A stretch of DNA of 64,000 nt from Anticarsia gemmatalis. Its lineage: Eukaryota; Arthropoda; Insecta; Lepidoptera; Erebidae. The first letter of the stretch is position 1; every line of letters begins with the position of its first letter. The stretch spans positions 2,604,001 through 2,668,000 of the forward strand of contig NC_134745.1 of NCBI RefSeq assembly GCF_050436995.1, in the 5' to 3' direction. A program made the position numbers and the translations under genes. The notes under the pieces were generated by a model. The model worked only from the letters and a program-made list of their open reading frames with translations, was not told the DNA's origin and made no database searches. Shown here in pieces: positions 1-11,388 of the stretch.

Positions 1-3000
1 TAGATAACATGATTTGTGCCTTCTTCGAACTTAAGCGTACTTTGGATAAATAGAACTCCAACAAATTGTCTATGCAATCAAAGCTCTCTTCCTAATATTG
101 TAGATGAGTAAATAAAGTCACAATGCATCATGTATAATTAATTCTCTACAAGTTATTAAGGTGACTTTTTCAAGACACATATCATACCATGCAGAAAAAC
201 ATGCTGCAGAAAATAAGGGCCAATCGTGCTTTCATTATATCATTTCAACTTAGAATCCCTGAAATAGAGAGGAAAAGTAAAGTAACAATAAAAAAAACAA
301 CAGGAGGCTCAATGTGAAAGGTCTTAGCGGGGGCGGATACCGTTGAAAGAATACACGAATCTTATCTGTGATGATCTTCAAACACCAGTACCTTGTGACG
401 AGATACATCGCAGCTCTAGTGCAACAGTGATATGCCTTATCAATAAGCAGGTAAGTAATCATTTTGAAAATTTCGTGAAGTTAGTTTGAGGTTATGTTTT
501 CTCTGTGGAAAATGGTAAAAAATATGTGGACTAGTAAAGAAAACCTAGAGCTTTGATAGTTTTAAAAATTTAAATTTATTTCTACGATCAAAAAAAATAT
601 TATTTGCCATCGCTTCCTACTGGTTTCATGAATATATATAACTCCTTTAATTAATCTCGCCTTCTGATGTATTTGAAAAAGTAAATTTAATCTAGTTATT
701 AGATATTATAAATAATCACTCTTTATGTGCATAAAGGTTGCAGTATTTTCCGCAAACATTAAGCATGCGAACCGTTTTTTCCACGAAAGGTAACATGAGG
801 TCAATGAAATATTCTGTTGCATGATGTTAGTAACTAAAAAGTTCAGTAGGCAGTATGCAGTATGGTTGCTTTGACACTCAAAAAAAAAAACAGGAAGCCT
901 ACAAATTTTCTCAAATCAAATAAAACAGGTACAGAGATTGTTAACCTATTAGCACGTATTGCAGACAAAATTATGATTGTCGTAATTGTACATTGATGGT
1001 GATAATCTAGCAAGATACTAAAAATTCGCAGGTATGTTTTCTTTGATATTATTGTAAAACGGTAGAGAAAAGATATGGATTTCAGGACGTGTGTATGGCG
1101 CACGGAACGTTAACCAATTTTTACACCTGTAGTCCATATTATTCAGGGTAATGCAATCTAGTAATCTGGCGATCCACTCCTACGATGCAGTGGTTTGCCT
1201 AATACAAAACAAGAGAATTAGCTTGTTATTTAGTTGTACGATTACGTCATAATTCCTGTAACTTGGCCTGTTATTTTAAATAATATATCGTAGATACCAA
1301 AGCATTCCATCTCACGATTAGCAAGTGACATCAGACTTACACGTGAGACGTTTAACATAATAAATTAAGAAGTTTATTTCTTAAAAAACCATGACTACAG
1401 AAGTACGTAACATAAAAATACTTAATTGATCTAATAAATTATAAGAAAATGGTAAAATTTGATTATTATTTCCGCTAATATCGACAGAGGCCTATTGAAA
1501 AAAATTAATGATGATTATGACGATTTGCTTCAATTAATATTTTTTTTGCGGTTTTTTAAATATCCGATGGTCGTAAATAAAAGTAGTTTGGCGGGCTTTG
1601 CTGCCTGTCATCGAGTGTCACTTTCTAGTAGTCAGGCAAAGGCATAGAATTAGACAGCCTATTGATTTATAATTCGATTTCATGCGTATGCTTTTAACGT
1701 GTTATGATATGGAAATGACTAATTAAATCAAACTAGTATGATCTTGATTGCTTCTTATTAATTTTGTTTTGGATGAAAATAAGCCTGTTGCTATGTGAAT
1801 AAAGAGATGATACAGTTTGTCTACGTGAGTACCGTTTGACAGATATTAATGTCGGCTTAACGAGACTATAAATTTATTTGGCCATCATTTGTCTTTAACT
1901 GTAACAATAGTTTTTATTTGACATGACTGCCTCCGTTCAAGCAGTCCTCAATTTAATTCTGTATAACAACTTTTTAGTGTCTTAGCAAAAGCTCGGAACT
2001 TTCACCCCTATTTCAGGGACAGTTAGACCTCAGTGAAAAGGGAGTGTATTCAAGTTTAAGCTCGTGGAATTCATATTCAGGTGTAAATTGGGAAACGGGT
2101 ACGTATGTATATTTATATCTATTTGCTGGCACAAGTAAGATATATTAAGCCAATTAAATCATAATAATCTAGGATTCTTTACAGTGACAAGTAAAAGTTA
2201 AGAAATTCGCATCACCTGACATTTAACATTTCACCAACTTTTATAGCGAAACGTTGATGAATCTAAACACACAAGTCGACAAATTAGATGGCGGCTGCCA
2301 CAAAACACCCTCATTAAATACTTTACGACTCGAATCTGAATAAAATGAAGTTTTACTGTAATGTAATTAATTATGATAATTTTCTATGCAAATAAAAAGA
2401 ACTTTCTAAGTATACATATACATACTATAAAAAAGTTTAACATTGAATTTAGAGTTCAGTTATGTAATCTAACAGGATATTTTGAAGATCATTGAAATAA
2501 CGAAACGAGATGGAGATTTTCATACATAGATGAAGACTATTTATTGAAATGCGGAAAATCCTCAAGTAAAGGAACGTAATGGTTCAAAGTTAAACTCTAT
2601 GAAACATAGAAGTAGAGCTATAAAATAAATCGAAGTGTTCAATGTGTTCATGAACGTAACTCCATTAAAATCTGCATTGTCATCATCTATTCAGTTCATT
2701 TTCTCAGTCGATTCTTCACACGATTTGGTGCTAATTGTACCTACATACATTTTTATATACTTACCAATTAATTTGACAAATATAGTTTAATAATTTTATT
2801 AAGTCGTTCATCTTTTCTTGGGTTTAGCCCTTCCGTTCATTGGTAGACAAGCAATAACCTCATAGTAACGTTAAATTATAAAATTGATTGGATAACTAAT
2901 TATCAGGTGATAATTTGCCAATTTAATGGTGTATCGAATTAATCATCTTTCCGCGCCCATATTTTATTTTGAAAGCTTTTATAAAAACCCGCCATTCATA

Positions 3001-3608
3001 GCAACCTGTTTGTAATCTATTGTACCATTGTTCTCTATGGCAGCCTAGATTTATGGTCATTTTGTCAGCGATAACATCATAGCACATTTCAGATGATGTT
3101 ACAGCCGCTAGTGTGATATTTACCGTCTTCTGTTACTTATTTCTTGCATGTAAAGGTTGAAAATGCCAAGACCTATTTTACTGTCATCGGCAAAAAGATT
3201 TGAAACGTACTATATCAGGTCGGTCATTGTCACTATTAATTCTTATAAAAGAGGTTTTATTACTTTATAGTCTATAAAGTATAGGAATCTGTTAATTGCG
3301 GAAGAGAACAAGATTTGTAATAGTAAAGTTACGACCTATTGACGTGTGTGACGTTTAGGCCAATGGCCTTGTTTTGAAAATGTCCTTCGAAAGACCACCC
3401 AGACTTAAAAGTTAGAACTATTTTATGCTAGAAATATATTCTTCGTTCAAAACTTAATTACCTTATTCTGTTTTACATATACTTATGTTTTTTAACTCAT
3501 AAACTGTGTTTACCGGTGTTACCGCTAACTTTATGCATTTAAGTTTTAAGAATTTTCTAACCTAATGTTGCCGATTGATAGAGGCTACTCAAAGTGTTTT
3601 ACTTCCGG
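1..3608. other. AT-rich noncoding stretch
   Basis: No gene is recognised here. Open frames are short (70-86 codons at most), rich in Phe/Leu/Ile/Lys codons expected from AT-rich noise, and show no known domain. No tRNA or clear repeat boundaries were found. The stretch lies more than 13 kb beyond the 3' end of syndecan, so it is probably intergenic, or an intron of a gene outside the window. Confidence 0.5.
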
Positions 3609-3711
3609 TTTCTGAGTGCATTTAGCGGTAGTTTATCTATTCAATAGTGTTTTTTTATATGAGTCTTAATGGTATCGAATAGATAAACCATCGCTAAATG
3701 TACCTCAGAAA
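3609..3711. mobile_element. Small inverted-repeat element (MITE-like)
   Basis: The two ends are inverted copies of about 36 bp. The left arm runs TTTCTGAG, then ATTTAGCGGTAGTTTATCTA; the right arm, reversed, reads TTTCTGAG, then ATTTAGCGATGGTTTATCTA. They differ by a few substitutions and one extra base. The roughly 30 bp between them is AT-rich with no coding capacity. This structure suits a short non-autonomous DNA transposon or its relic. I cannot define a target-site duplication with confidence. Confidence 0.6.
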
Positions 3712-6604
3712 GTCAGGTTTGACGTTCAGAGTTTTCTTTGGATACGTTACCCAATTTCAGATTCAGGCATTATAATTTTTTTCCATAGTCAATCATTAAT
3801 ATGAAAAAATAATTACAATCTAGGTTCAATAAACCATAGATTTAGCAGGATATACAGGCCCAGGCTTTACTTAAACAAACTTTATTTGAAGTATGTACCT
3901 ACCATGAATGAAAAGACAAAAAGCTTATGTCATTCAGTCGTCGGCGAAATGCATAAAAAGAACTTAGAACCGTGAAACTTATCTCCATCTAAGATAGCCG
4001 TTAAAGTGACGGTTTTAAGTATTTTTTTCATGACTTACTCGAGGATATGGTGGGTTTTTTTTTATAAGTTTTTTTACATCCTCCTTGTTTATGGTTAAAA
4101 CGAGTAGTGACGTTAATCACGGCAATTATATGAGAACGTTAGGCCGTTACTGCTACTGGAGTTTGTTTTATTATATGGACGACATTTAGGAAAATGTTTG
4201 TGTTTTTGGACAGTTGCGGAATTTGAAGAAGGTATGATGATTATTTTTTATTAACATTTGAGCGGAGTTTGTTATTCGATAGTCAATACTAAGATTGTCA
4301 ATTTTAAGAAACTACCCACTTTAGCGAACTGTTATAAGTGTAGTGTATAAAGTTTATTTGAGTGTATTTGATGTTTATTTGAGTATTTTTGTTTTAATGG
4401 TATCACAGTAGCGAGGATGTAAGTAAATTTTGTAAATAGTGTGTTTAAAAAGTGATTTTAATTTAACCTTCGGGTTCAATAATACAGTTATAACTTGGCC
4501 AAAAGCATCCTTTATTACTTAAGGAAATGACTCCTTATTAAAGGTAATAAATAAATTAATTAAAAACTGTTTATCAAGTTAATTTGTTCATCAAGAACTA
4601 GTTACTCGCCACTAATTAATAAACACTTTCGCTTCACTTAAAAACATTGTAAAACAATTACTCTTTTCTAGTTAGTCCAATCTGTCAACTGACCAACTTT
4701 CTCTGTCACCGTACTTGCACTTATTTATTTTGTTTATGTAAATTATATACAAGTATTTATAGCTAGATGTATATACAATCGGTATATAAAAATGATTTAT
4801 AACAAAAACCACAGAGCAATGAACGGAGACAGATGATTGATTTGTCCGTTAGAATTAAACCTACATTTTAAACGCTGCATTAGTCATCTTAATATAACTT
4901 TTTTGGATATTCGTATTAAAATAGATGGTCGTGTAGGTAGTTTCTTCCAGACGCGTCAAAATTTATCACTTATGAATTATTTTAGAGGTATCTAGTATTT
5001 ACTGAATTTTACTTATTTGAGAAGTAAGCAAAGAAGGTTCATCCAAAATGCTCATGAACAATGTTGAAATTACATTTATTATTGACTGAAACATTTTATT
5101 CGACAGTCATTTGATGCCAACGAAAATAGGATAAAGTGACGTGCATATGCCGTATTTTTTTTACTCAAATTTGTTTTTCACATTTCATAAAGAGTAACTG
5201 ATTTGGCTAGAAGTCAACTACCCTATTGCATTATGTAATGGCTAATGAATAATTTTACTTTTCTTTTCAGAAACATTCGTTGGTACATTAGCAAATCAAT
5301 GTTTCTTGAATTACTGACGCAGATGCAAAGACCTAAAAAGGAGATTCCTATTATAAGGAAACTGGTGATCATGTACCTAAGTGTTAAAATCTTGCCCAAA
5401 GTATTCTTATGTTTTTTCAAGTAAGTATATACAACTGTTAAAAAAACGTCAGCTAAGTTCATTAAATACTTTTTATCAACTCAAGCGACACCACGGGTGG
5501 TCCATAATTGGTTTCATATTATTTATTTTTTGTTTTATATGAGTAACACCAAAACTAGAAGCGTGAGTTTATGACGAATTAGCTCTAGTCATGGTAGCGT
5601 TATAAAAACAGAAGCTTATTTATATTATTCATTATTATAATCGGAGATTTTATTTTAAAGTTAGTTTATTGGGATGTTTGGATTGCCTTTTAAATAATAA
5701 AATGGTGTTAAATATAATTTCTAAGAGCTTTGTTGTCGTTTTTAATTTCCGTTTGGGCTAATTGAAATTAATATCTTGCTTGTATTTTTCGTTTACATGT
5801 TAGGCTTCAATTGGAAATACTTCTTTTTTAAGAATCCGTATACGTAGAACTTAAGAATCTCACGTCGAGTGACAACAACTAAGTACGTACTTTTGTTATC
5901 GGAAGATCAGTGACATGAATTTTCAAAATATCGTGACCCACAAGTGGAGAAATGCAAACAATGCATCCTGTTTTTCCTATATGTCATGCAAAAGATTTGG
6001 TTTTATTTCAGTAATATCACAAATCACCATATCTACATCAAATGATAAAGGCAAAAAATGTTTTGACAATCTCTGTCACGCACCTACTCTACATACACTG
6101 TAAATAATATGCGCAGGATCTCCTAAATCGTGTCCGTCGTGACATCGATTAATTGCACGCTCGCGTCTAGTATCGAGATCGGACATCGATTCCGTTCGGT
6201 AAAAATACCGGTTTTGTACCGCACTACTTCGCCTTGAACTTGATTTATTATAGTAATCGATTTACCGATTATTTTAATTCGTAATCGCGAAAGTAAGCGA
6301 TTTTATTTGAGGTTAGTAGCATTTTGGGCGCGAAATTGTCGGTTAATAAATGCTTTGGATTGTTTATGACACTTGTCAGAGACTAGAGGGAGGAGTAGGT
6401 ACGTCACGATTTAGCAAGTTCTTTTAAAAAAATGTCTGTTATTTTTTCTAGGATGACTTGCAAAATGTTTTTACTTGATGCGACTGGGATTGACTAACAA
6501 CCATCGTAAGAACAATAAATGCTTCTAACAGCATAGCGTTAAGTACTAAGATGTCGTTGGTGTTGTTTGTAGAAGTACCGACAAGTTCGAACAATGCAAA
6601 AAAA
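3712..6604. other. AT-rich noncoding stretch
   Basis: No gene is recognised. A slightly GC-richer patch with several CG dinucleotides and ATCGAT-type words lies at about 6115-6330, but it has no open frame or repeat structure I can name. The short open frames (5223-5462 minus, 5915-6103 plus) show no domain and are treated as chance. Confidence 0.45.
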
Positions 6605-6750
6605 AGTAAAGACCAAGTGAGGGTAGTGTAAAATCTCGCGCTACACGGAGTCCGAGGACGACTCTTAGCAGCCACATCAGCCCACCAGCACCTAACACCG
6701 ATATAAGTCAGCCGGAACATCCGGTAATAAATAAGGTAAGTATTAAAACC
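6605..6750. repeat. Dispersed repeat family R1, copy 1
   Basis: The segment starts 'agtaaagaccaag' and runs through 'ctcttagcagccacatc' to 'aataaataaggtaa'. It aligns by eye with 55681-55830, which has the same start, 'gcttagcagctacatc' and 'gggtaaataaggtatcg'. The last part also resembles 24145-24180 and 34060-34100. A minus-strand open frame at 6448-6720 overlaps this copy and is probably not a gene. The transposon class is unknown. Confidence 0.55.
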
Positions 6751-7305
6751 ATTAATTTTTTTTTTATTAGATTATAGAACTCTTAAACCTCTTGATGGAA
6801 TGTCTACAAATGTTTATAGTTCGTGGTCGATTTTAGCAAAAACCATGACATAACTAAGATTTATTTTTTTAAGTTATTCAGCAGTTTATTAATTATATCA
6901 AACGTAATACAACATAACAAAAGTAGATACAACACATGTTCCCGTAAATTTCGTCTGCAGATATATATTTTCAATAAGTTAAGAACAATTTATTTTTCGA
7001 TCAATAGCAAAATGTCATTGCCTTTCCGCCATCAATCCTTAAATTAAATGATATCACCAGTCTCATCTCAAATTCTCAACTAATTAACTCAAAATGACAA
7101 ACTGTTCTATGAATATTAATGAACTACAAAACTTTTAATCAGTAAAACCGTTCTAATTAACTGCAGACTAAGTTAAAATCTTGTAAACCAGGTGATTGAC
7201 ACCGGCGCGCGCGGCGCAGTTACATTCATATTTTCTTAAGGACCTGTTATTTTTGACATACCTATGATTTTCTTACATAAAATTTTGCAATATTCTCTAA
7301 TTACT

Positions 7306-7352
7306 GGACCAATAGATTACTTGAATGCCTTATTCAAGTAATCTATTGGTCC
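7306..7352. repeat. Perfect 21-bp hairpin
   Basis: Positions 7306-7326 and 7332-7352 are exact reverse complements (21 of 21) separated by a 5-base loop, gcctt. The stem begins GGACCAATAGATTACTTGAA. It sits in AT-rich noncoding DNA. It may be a relic of a small foldback insertion or a cruciform-prone site. The loop and stem are short for a typical animal pre-miRNA. Confidence 0.8.
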
Positions 7353-7765
7353 GTTTCTTTCAAAGGTTAGTCTACGGTCGTCACACCTTCATAACATGTT
7401 TCGTTGTAAAGTTTCGCTTAAGTTCCGGAAAATTCAGTTATGTTTGACTAGCTTCTGCCAACCACTTTGTCCGCGTAAACAGATCTCTTTGATAAAAAGT
7501 AACCTATGTGTTTAATATGGTTATAAAGTATCTGAGTAGGTACCCTACTACCTTTCATTTAAATCTGTTGACTGGTGACCGTAGACGTACTCATATTTTA
7601 ACTTTATTTGGAAGTACCTACTAAATACAGAGCAATATTGTTTCAAGTTTTTTCTTAATTTATGCTATCTTTGTTACTCCCAGGAAAAATGTAATATCTG
7701 CTAATTCTACGCATAGTCAGTCACTGCGGTAGAGACATCAAAAGCTCTTAATTATTATGCGCTTG

Positions 7766-8535
7766 TTATAACAATGTTTAAAAACCTAGTAATAGTATAT
7801 CCAATTAATACCTAATAAATACCAAAGAATATTAAATTACCCGTGTATAGGTACCAATAAATAAACCAACTTGTAGTATTTCATGTAGTTGTCAACAGAA
7901 GTAATTTATTGTGACCATTTGGCGGCACATCATTCGCCATTTTGTTTTATGGCTCATTGATTTAGAATTTTAGACCAAGTATATCTAAGTTTTGAGAGCA
8001 ATGACCTTAAAACAGATGTAGGTAGGGTAAAGCACCCAGTAGTCAGCCTTTTAGTGAAAATGTCAATTTCATTTAGCCATATTTTTAACATTTACAACTA
8101 GATGTAAAATCATTAGTCATTGTATGAAAGGTAATTTATTAAACTTTAAGAAAAACTTAACAAAATATCATATTCATAAGATTATTATGGAAAAAATCCA
8201 CATTAAACAAAATATGGCACTTTTTACCAGTAGTCAGCCCCATGTCGCCACTAGTCGGCCATGTCTTACCCAGTAGTCAGCCTCTTATTTACTCAATATA
8301 AATATTCTATTTTAAATACATATATTTTTATTTAAATCTCCAGGAAATAAATTTGCAAAAATACCATGCAGTAAAATTTATACATCCATTCATTTTTAAC
8401 CCCCGACGCAAAAAGAGACACAAATTTGAACCTTAATGAAAGGATTTAAGACCCAATTTCAATTAGCAAAACTGACGGCCGTCTATGGGATATGTAGGTC
8501 TAGTGGTCGGCCTCATGAAATTCACTGGCTTTATA
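7766..8535. repeat. Left unit of a recent tandem duplication (deleted form)
   Basis: This unit repeats the DNA to its right. 7766-8417 matches 8531-9182 (652 bp, no difference seen by eye), and 8419-8535 matches 10252-10368 (117 bp). It carries about 255 bp of flank plus the left end of the inverted-repeat transposon at 8790. It lacks the 1069 bp found at 9183-10251 in the right unit. The junction between units falls in a shared TTATA. This fits a tandem duplication plus one internal deletion (or an insertion in the other copy). A false duplication in the assembly is also possible. Confidence 0.85.
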
Positions 8536-9171
8536 ACAATGTTTAAAAACCTAGTAATAGTATATCCAATTAATACCTAATAAATACCAAAGAATATTAA
8601 ATTACCCGTGTATAGGTACCAATAAATAAACCAACTTGTAGTATTTCATGTAGTTGTCAACAGAAGTAATTTATTGTGACCATTTGGCGGCACATCATTC
8701 GCCATTTTGTTTTATGGCTCATTGATTTAGAATTTTAGACCAAGTATATCTAAGTTTTGAGAGCAATGACCTTAAAACAGATGTAGGTAGGGTAAAGCAC
8801 CCAGTAGTCAGCCTTTTAGTGAAAATGTCAATTTCATTTAGCCATATTTTTAACATTTACAACTAGATGTAAAATCATTAGTCATTGTATGAAAGGTAAT
8901 TTATTAAACTTTAAGAAAAACTTAACAAAATATCATATTCATAAGATTATTATGGAAAAAATCCACATTAAACAAAATATGGCACTTTTTACCAGTAGTC
9001 AGCCCCATGTCGCCACTAGTCGGCCATGTCTTACCCAGTAGTCAGCCTCTTATTTACTCAATATAAATATTCTATTTTAAATACATATATTTTTATTTAA
9101 ATCTCCAGGAAATAAATTTGCAAAAATACCATGCAGTAAAATTTATACATCCATTCATTTTTAACCCCCGA

Positions 9172-9480
9172 CGCAAAAAGAGGGGTGTTATAAGGTTCGA
9201 CGTGTCTGTCTGTGTGTCTGTCTGTCTATGGCATCATAACTCCCGAAAGGATGCAGTGATTTCAATTTAGTTTTTTTTAATTAAAGGTGACATATGTGCG
9301 AGTGTTTTTAGACATGTTTGATGAAAATCGGTGGGGAGATTAACCGAATGTCTGCAAATTTACTCGGACGGGGTCTCAAATGTCTTCTCATGCTGAGAAA
9401 GTTGGTGGTGGGAAAGTTAGAATGGTTTAACCTAACCACCAACCTATAAAAAGTATGAAATAGAAAAATATATTGTGAAA
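9172..9480 (+). repeat. Lepidopteran 'acccccgacgcaaaaagagg' repeat
   Basis: The segment begins 'aacccccgacgcaaaaagag', continues 'gggtgttataagg', then holds a GTCT-rich stretch and 'atgaaaatcggtggggag'. I recognise this word order as a repeat common in lepidopteran genomes, but cannot assign its class. The motif runs unbroken across 9182/9183, the point where the left duplicated unit breaks off. That suggests the longer right unit is the ancestral form. Confidence 0.5.
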
Positions 9481-9732
9481 TCGGGGGTTTTCAAGATTTA
9501 AATTTAAAGTTATAAGCACTTAGGTAATTGATTTCTAAATGTTTTCTAGTCAGTCTTTCTTCACACGGTTCACAGCGATAAAAGTTTATTTTCTGTTCCT
9601 TTATTCCTTCTGTTTCTCATCTCTCCCCATAAAACCATTTTAGCTATCTTGATGTGTTGATACATAAGTCAATGGTAGGCGAGGAAATAGAAGGTAGATG
9701 ATAGAAGTAACTGGTATCATTCCTTTCTTTTC

Positions 9733-10017
9733 TCATTTCCCAAAGTTCCTTCGTGTTTCGGAAGGCATGGTAAATTGTAGGTCCCGGCAGGCATTCAAGG
9801 ATCTCTGGCAATCGTTGCCATTAGTCAGAAGCTTGAAAATCTGATAACCAGTCTTATGGTAGTCGTGGTATAGCCCAGGTAACTGGGTTGTGGAGGTCAT
9901 ATAGGCAGTTGCTCCATATAAAACACTGGTATTCAACTGCATCCGGTGAAACTGGAAGCTGATGCCAACATATCGTGACCAGTTCCTTAGGGCAGTCATT
10001 TGTTTTTGGGAGTGCAC
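9733..10017 (-). pseudogene. Unidentified open frame inside the transposon
   Basis: This 94-codon frame lies in the 1.07 kb segment present only in the right duplicated unit. It opens MHSQKQMTALRNWSRYVG and contains QLPGLYHDYHKTGYQIFKLL. The composition (Tyr, Trp, His, Cys and Gln spread along it, codons less AT-rich than the surroundings) looks more protein-like than the other short frames here. I do not recognise a family. It could be a fragment of a captured host exon or a decayed transposon protein. It lacks a convincing promoter or splice partners, so pseudogene is a cautious label. Confidence 0.3.
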
Positions 10018-10950
10018 TTAGTCTAGCTTAATGGTACGGGGCATTTGTGAGACTATTAAACGATTTCGGACTTGTAGTGTCATAATAATGTGTGAAATGC
10101 CAAGTACTCGACTCGTTTCCATGATTTTCATAACATTTTTGATCGCCATCATAGCACATGACAATTATTCCTCTTTATACAGATCTTTTGGTCTTTTTGA
10201 TATGATACTATTCGAAAACAAGTAACTAAGTTTTGTGCCAACATAGCCGTCCACAAATTTGAACCTTAATGAAAGGATTTAAGACCCAATTTCAATTAGC
10301 AAAACTGACGGCCGTCTATGGGATATGTAGGTCTAGTGGTCGGCCTCATGAAATTCACTGGCTTTATATGCGGCCGACTACTGGTAAAATACTATTTTTG
10401 TCTTAGAAGAGTTTAGCTCAACGCAATAGTTAAATTGAGAACTATTCGCCCTGTTAATTTCAACCACATATATGAGAATTGCCAAAAAACCAGTAGTCAG
10501 CCACCCATGGCCGATTACTGGATCAACCTCATAATTTGGAAACCCAATAGTCGGCCACGTTAATTTATAATACAAAAGACAAATAAAACGCGTGCAATGC
10601 ATGATTTTATCGAAGATAAACTATTAAATACTAGCATAAAATATCAATTCGTTCCATATTGCATCAAATTCATTGAAAAACATGCCAAAAACTAAAACAC
10701 GAATCCTTAACAAAAAAATAGCAATGGCGACGTTTTTGGCCATGTCTTTGATGGCAGTTCATAAGAATGAGTGTAACACGTTAACCTGCCATGCTATCGA
10801 ATCGTAATTGTGCACATTAGTCAATAAGATTATACAGATTCGATTAATGATTATTTTAATGGTCTTTACTATTTTCGACACTAATTATATGGATATAAAG
10901 CCTGTAAAGGCTGACTACTGGTTGGGGGCCGACTACCGGGTGTTTTACCC

Positions 10951-11288
10951 TACGTTTTGTTCATAATAAATTAGTCATAGTTGTTTGATAGACGTTTGCT
11001 AGACAAGGCTTTTTTATTTTTAAATTTATTGATAACATATGATTGTTTACAAAAACCTTCTTAAACTAAACATTTATCAAATTCGGTTCAGCGATTTTCA
11101 CATAAATAACGATCAAGCTTACTATTACTTTTTATACTCTCAATGTTACAATAGTTTTGACAATGACTGTTTATTTTAATATAATATCTAATGGTTTATC
11201 GCCATTCGATTTAATAATTAAACCTTATATTCAGTAAATAATTGTAAATAAACTGTCCAATGTAATCATATTTGCGCAATAAATGATT
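10951..11288. other. AT-rich spacer, nothing recognised
   Basis: Between the transposon's right end and the tRNA gene I see only AT-rich sequence, with no repeat or open frame of note. Confidence 0.4.
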
Positions 11289-11302
11289 AAAAATAGCAAA
11301 AA
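11289..11302 (-). terminator. Pol III terminator of the tRNA-Leu gene
   Basis: Immediately 3' of the tRNA on the minus strand there are two T runs of five (plus-strand AAAAA at 11298-11302 and 11289-11293). This is the usual RNA polymerase III stop signal and supports an active tRNA gene. Confidence 0.75.
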
Positions 11303-11308
11303 GGTATT

Positions 11309-11388
11309 TGACAGCGGTGGGATTCGAACCCACGCCCTTTCGGACTGGTGCCTAAAACCAGCGCCTTAGACCACTCGGCCACGCTGCC
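11309..11388 (-). tRNA. tRNA-Leu (anticodon UAG)
   Basis: Read on the minus strand, the acceptor arm GGCAGCG pairs with CGCTGTC (one G-U pair), followed by discriminator A. The D region is GCCGAGTGGTCTAAGGC, which also serves as the Pol III box A. The anticodon stem CTGGT/ACCAG holds the loop TTTAGGC, giving anticodon TAG. A leucine-type extended variable region follows. The T arm GTGGG-TTCGAAT-CCCAC carries box B. The 80-base length suits a leucine tRNA without CCA, and there is no intron. It decodes CUA. All stems pair, so it looks functional. Confidence 0.95.

Larger units (their letters stand above)
8790..10950. mobile_element. 2.16-kb terminal-inverted-repeat DNA transposon, unclassified
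   Basis: The left end reads TA|GGGTAAAGCACCCAGTAGTC. The right end, reversed, reads TA|GGGTAAAACACCCGGTAGTC. The inverted ends are therefore flanked by TA on both sides, which may be the target duplication. Near both ends and internally, about eleven copies of the box CCAGTAGTCRGCC (or close variants) occur in both orientations: about 8801, 8994, 9012, 9034, 10333, 10371, 10491, 10509, 10546, 10909 and 10928. Such repeated subterminal boxes are typical transposase binding sites in several DNA-transposon superfamilies. No intact transposase is visible, so it is probably non-autonomous. The superfamily is not identified. Confidence 0.7.

Noticed and set aside
9201..9230. GTCT-rich microsatellite as an independent feature
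   Set aside because: It is part of the surrounding lepidopteran repeat and too short to treat alone.
8801..10950. CRISPR-like array from the repeated CCAGTAGTCRGCC boxes
   Set aside because: The boxes are short, irregularly spaced, in both orientations and inside a eukaryotic transposon.
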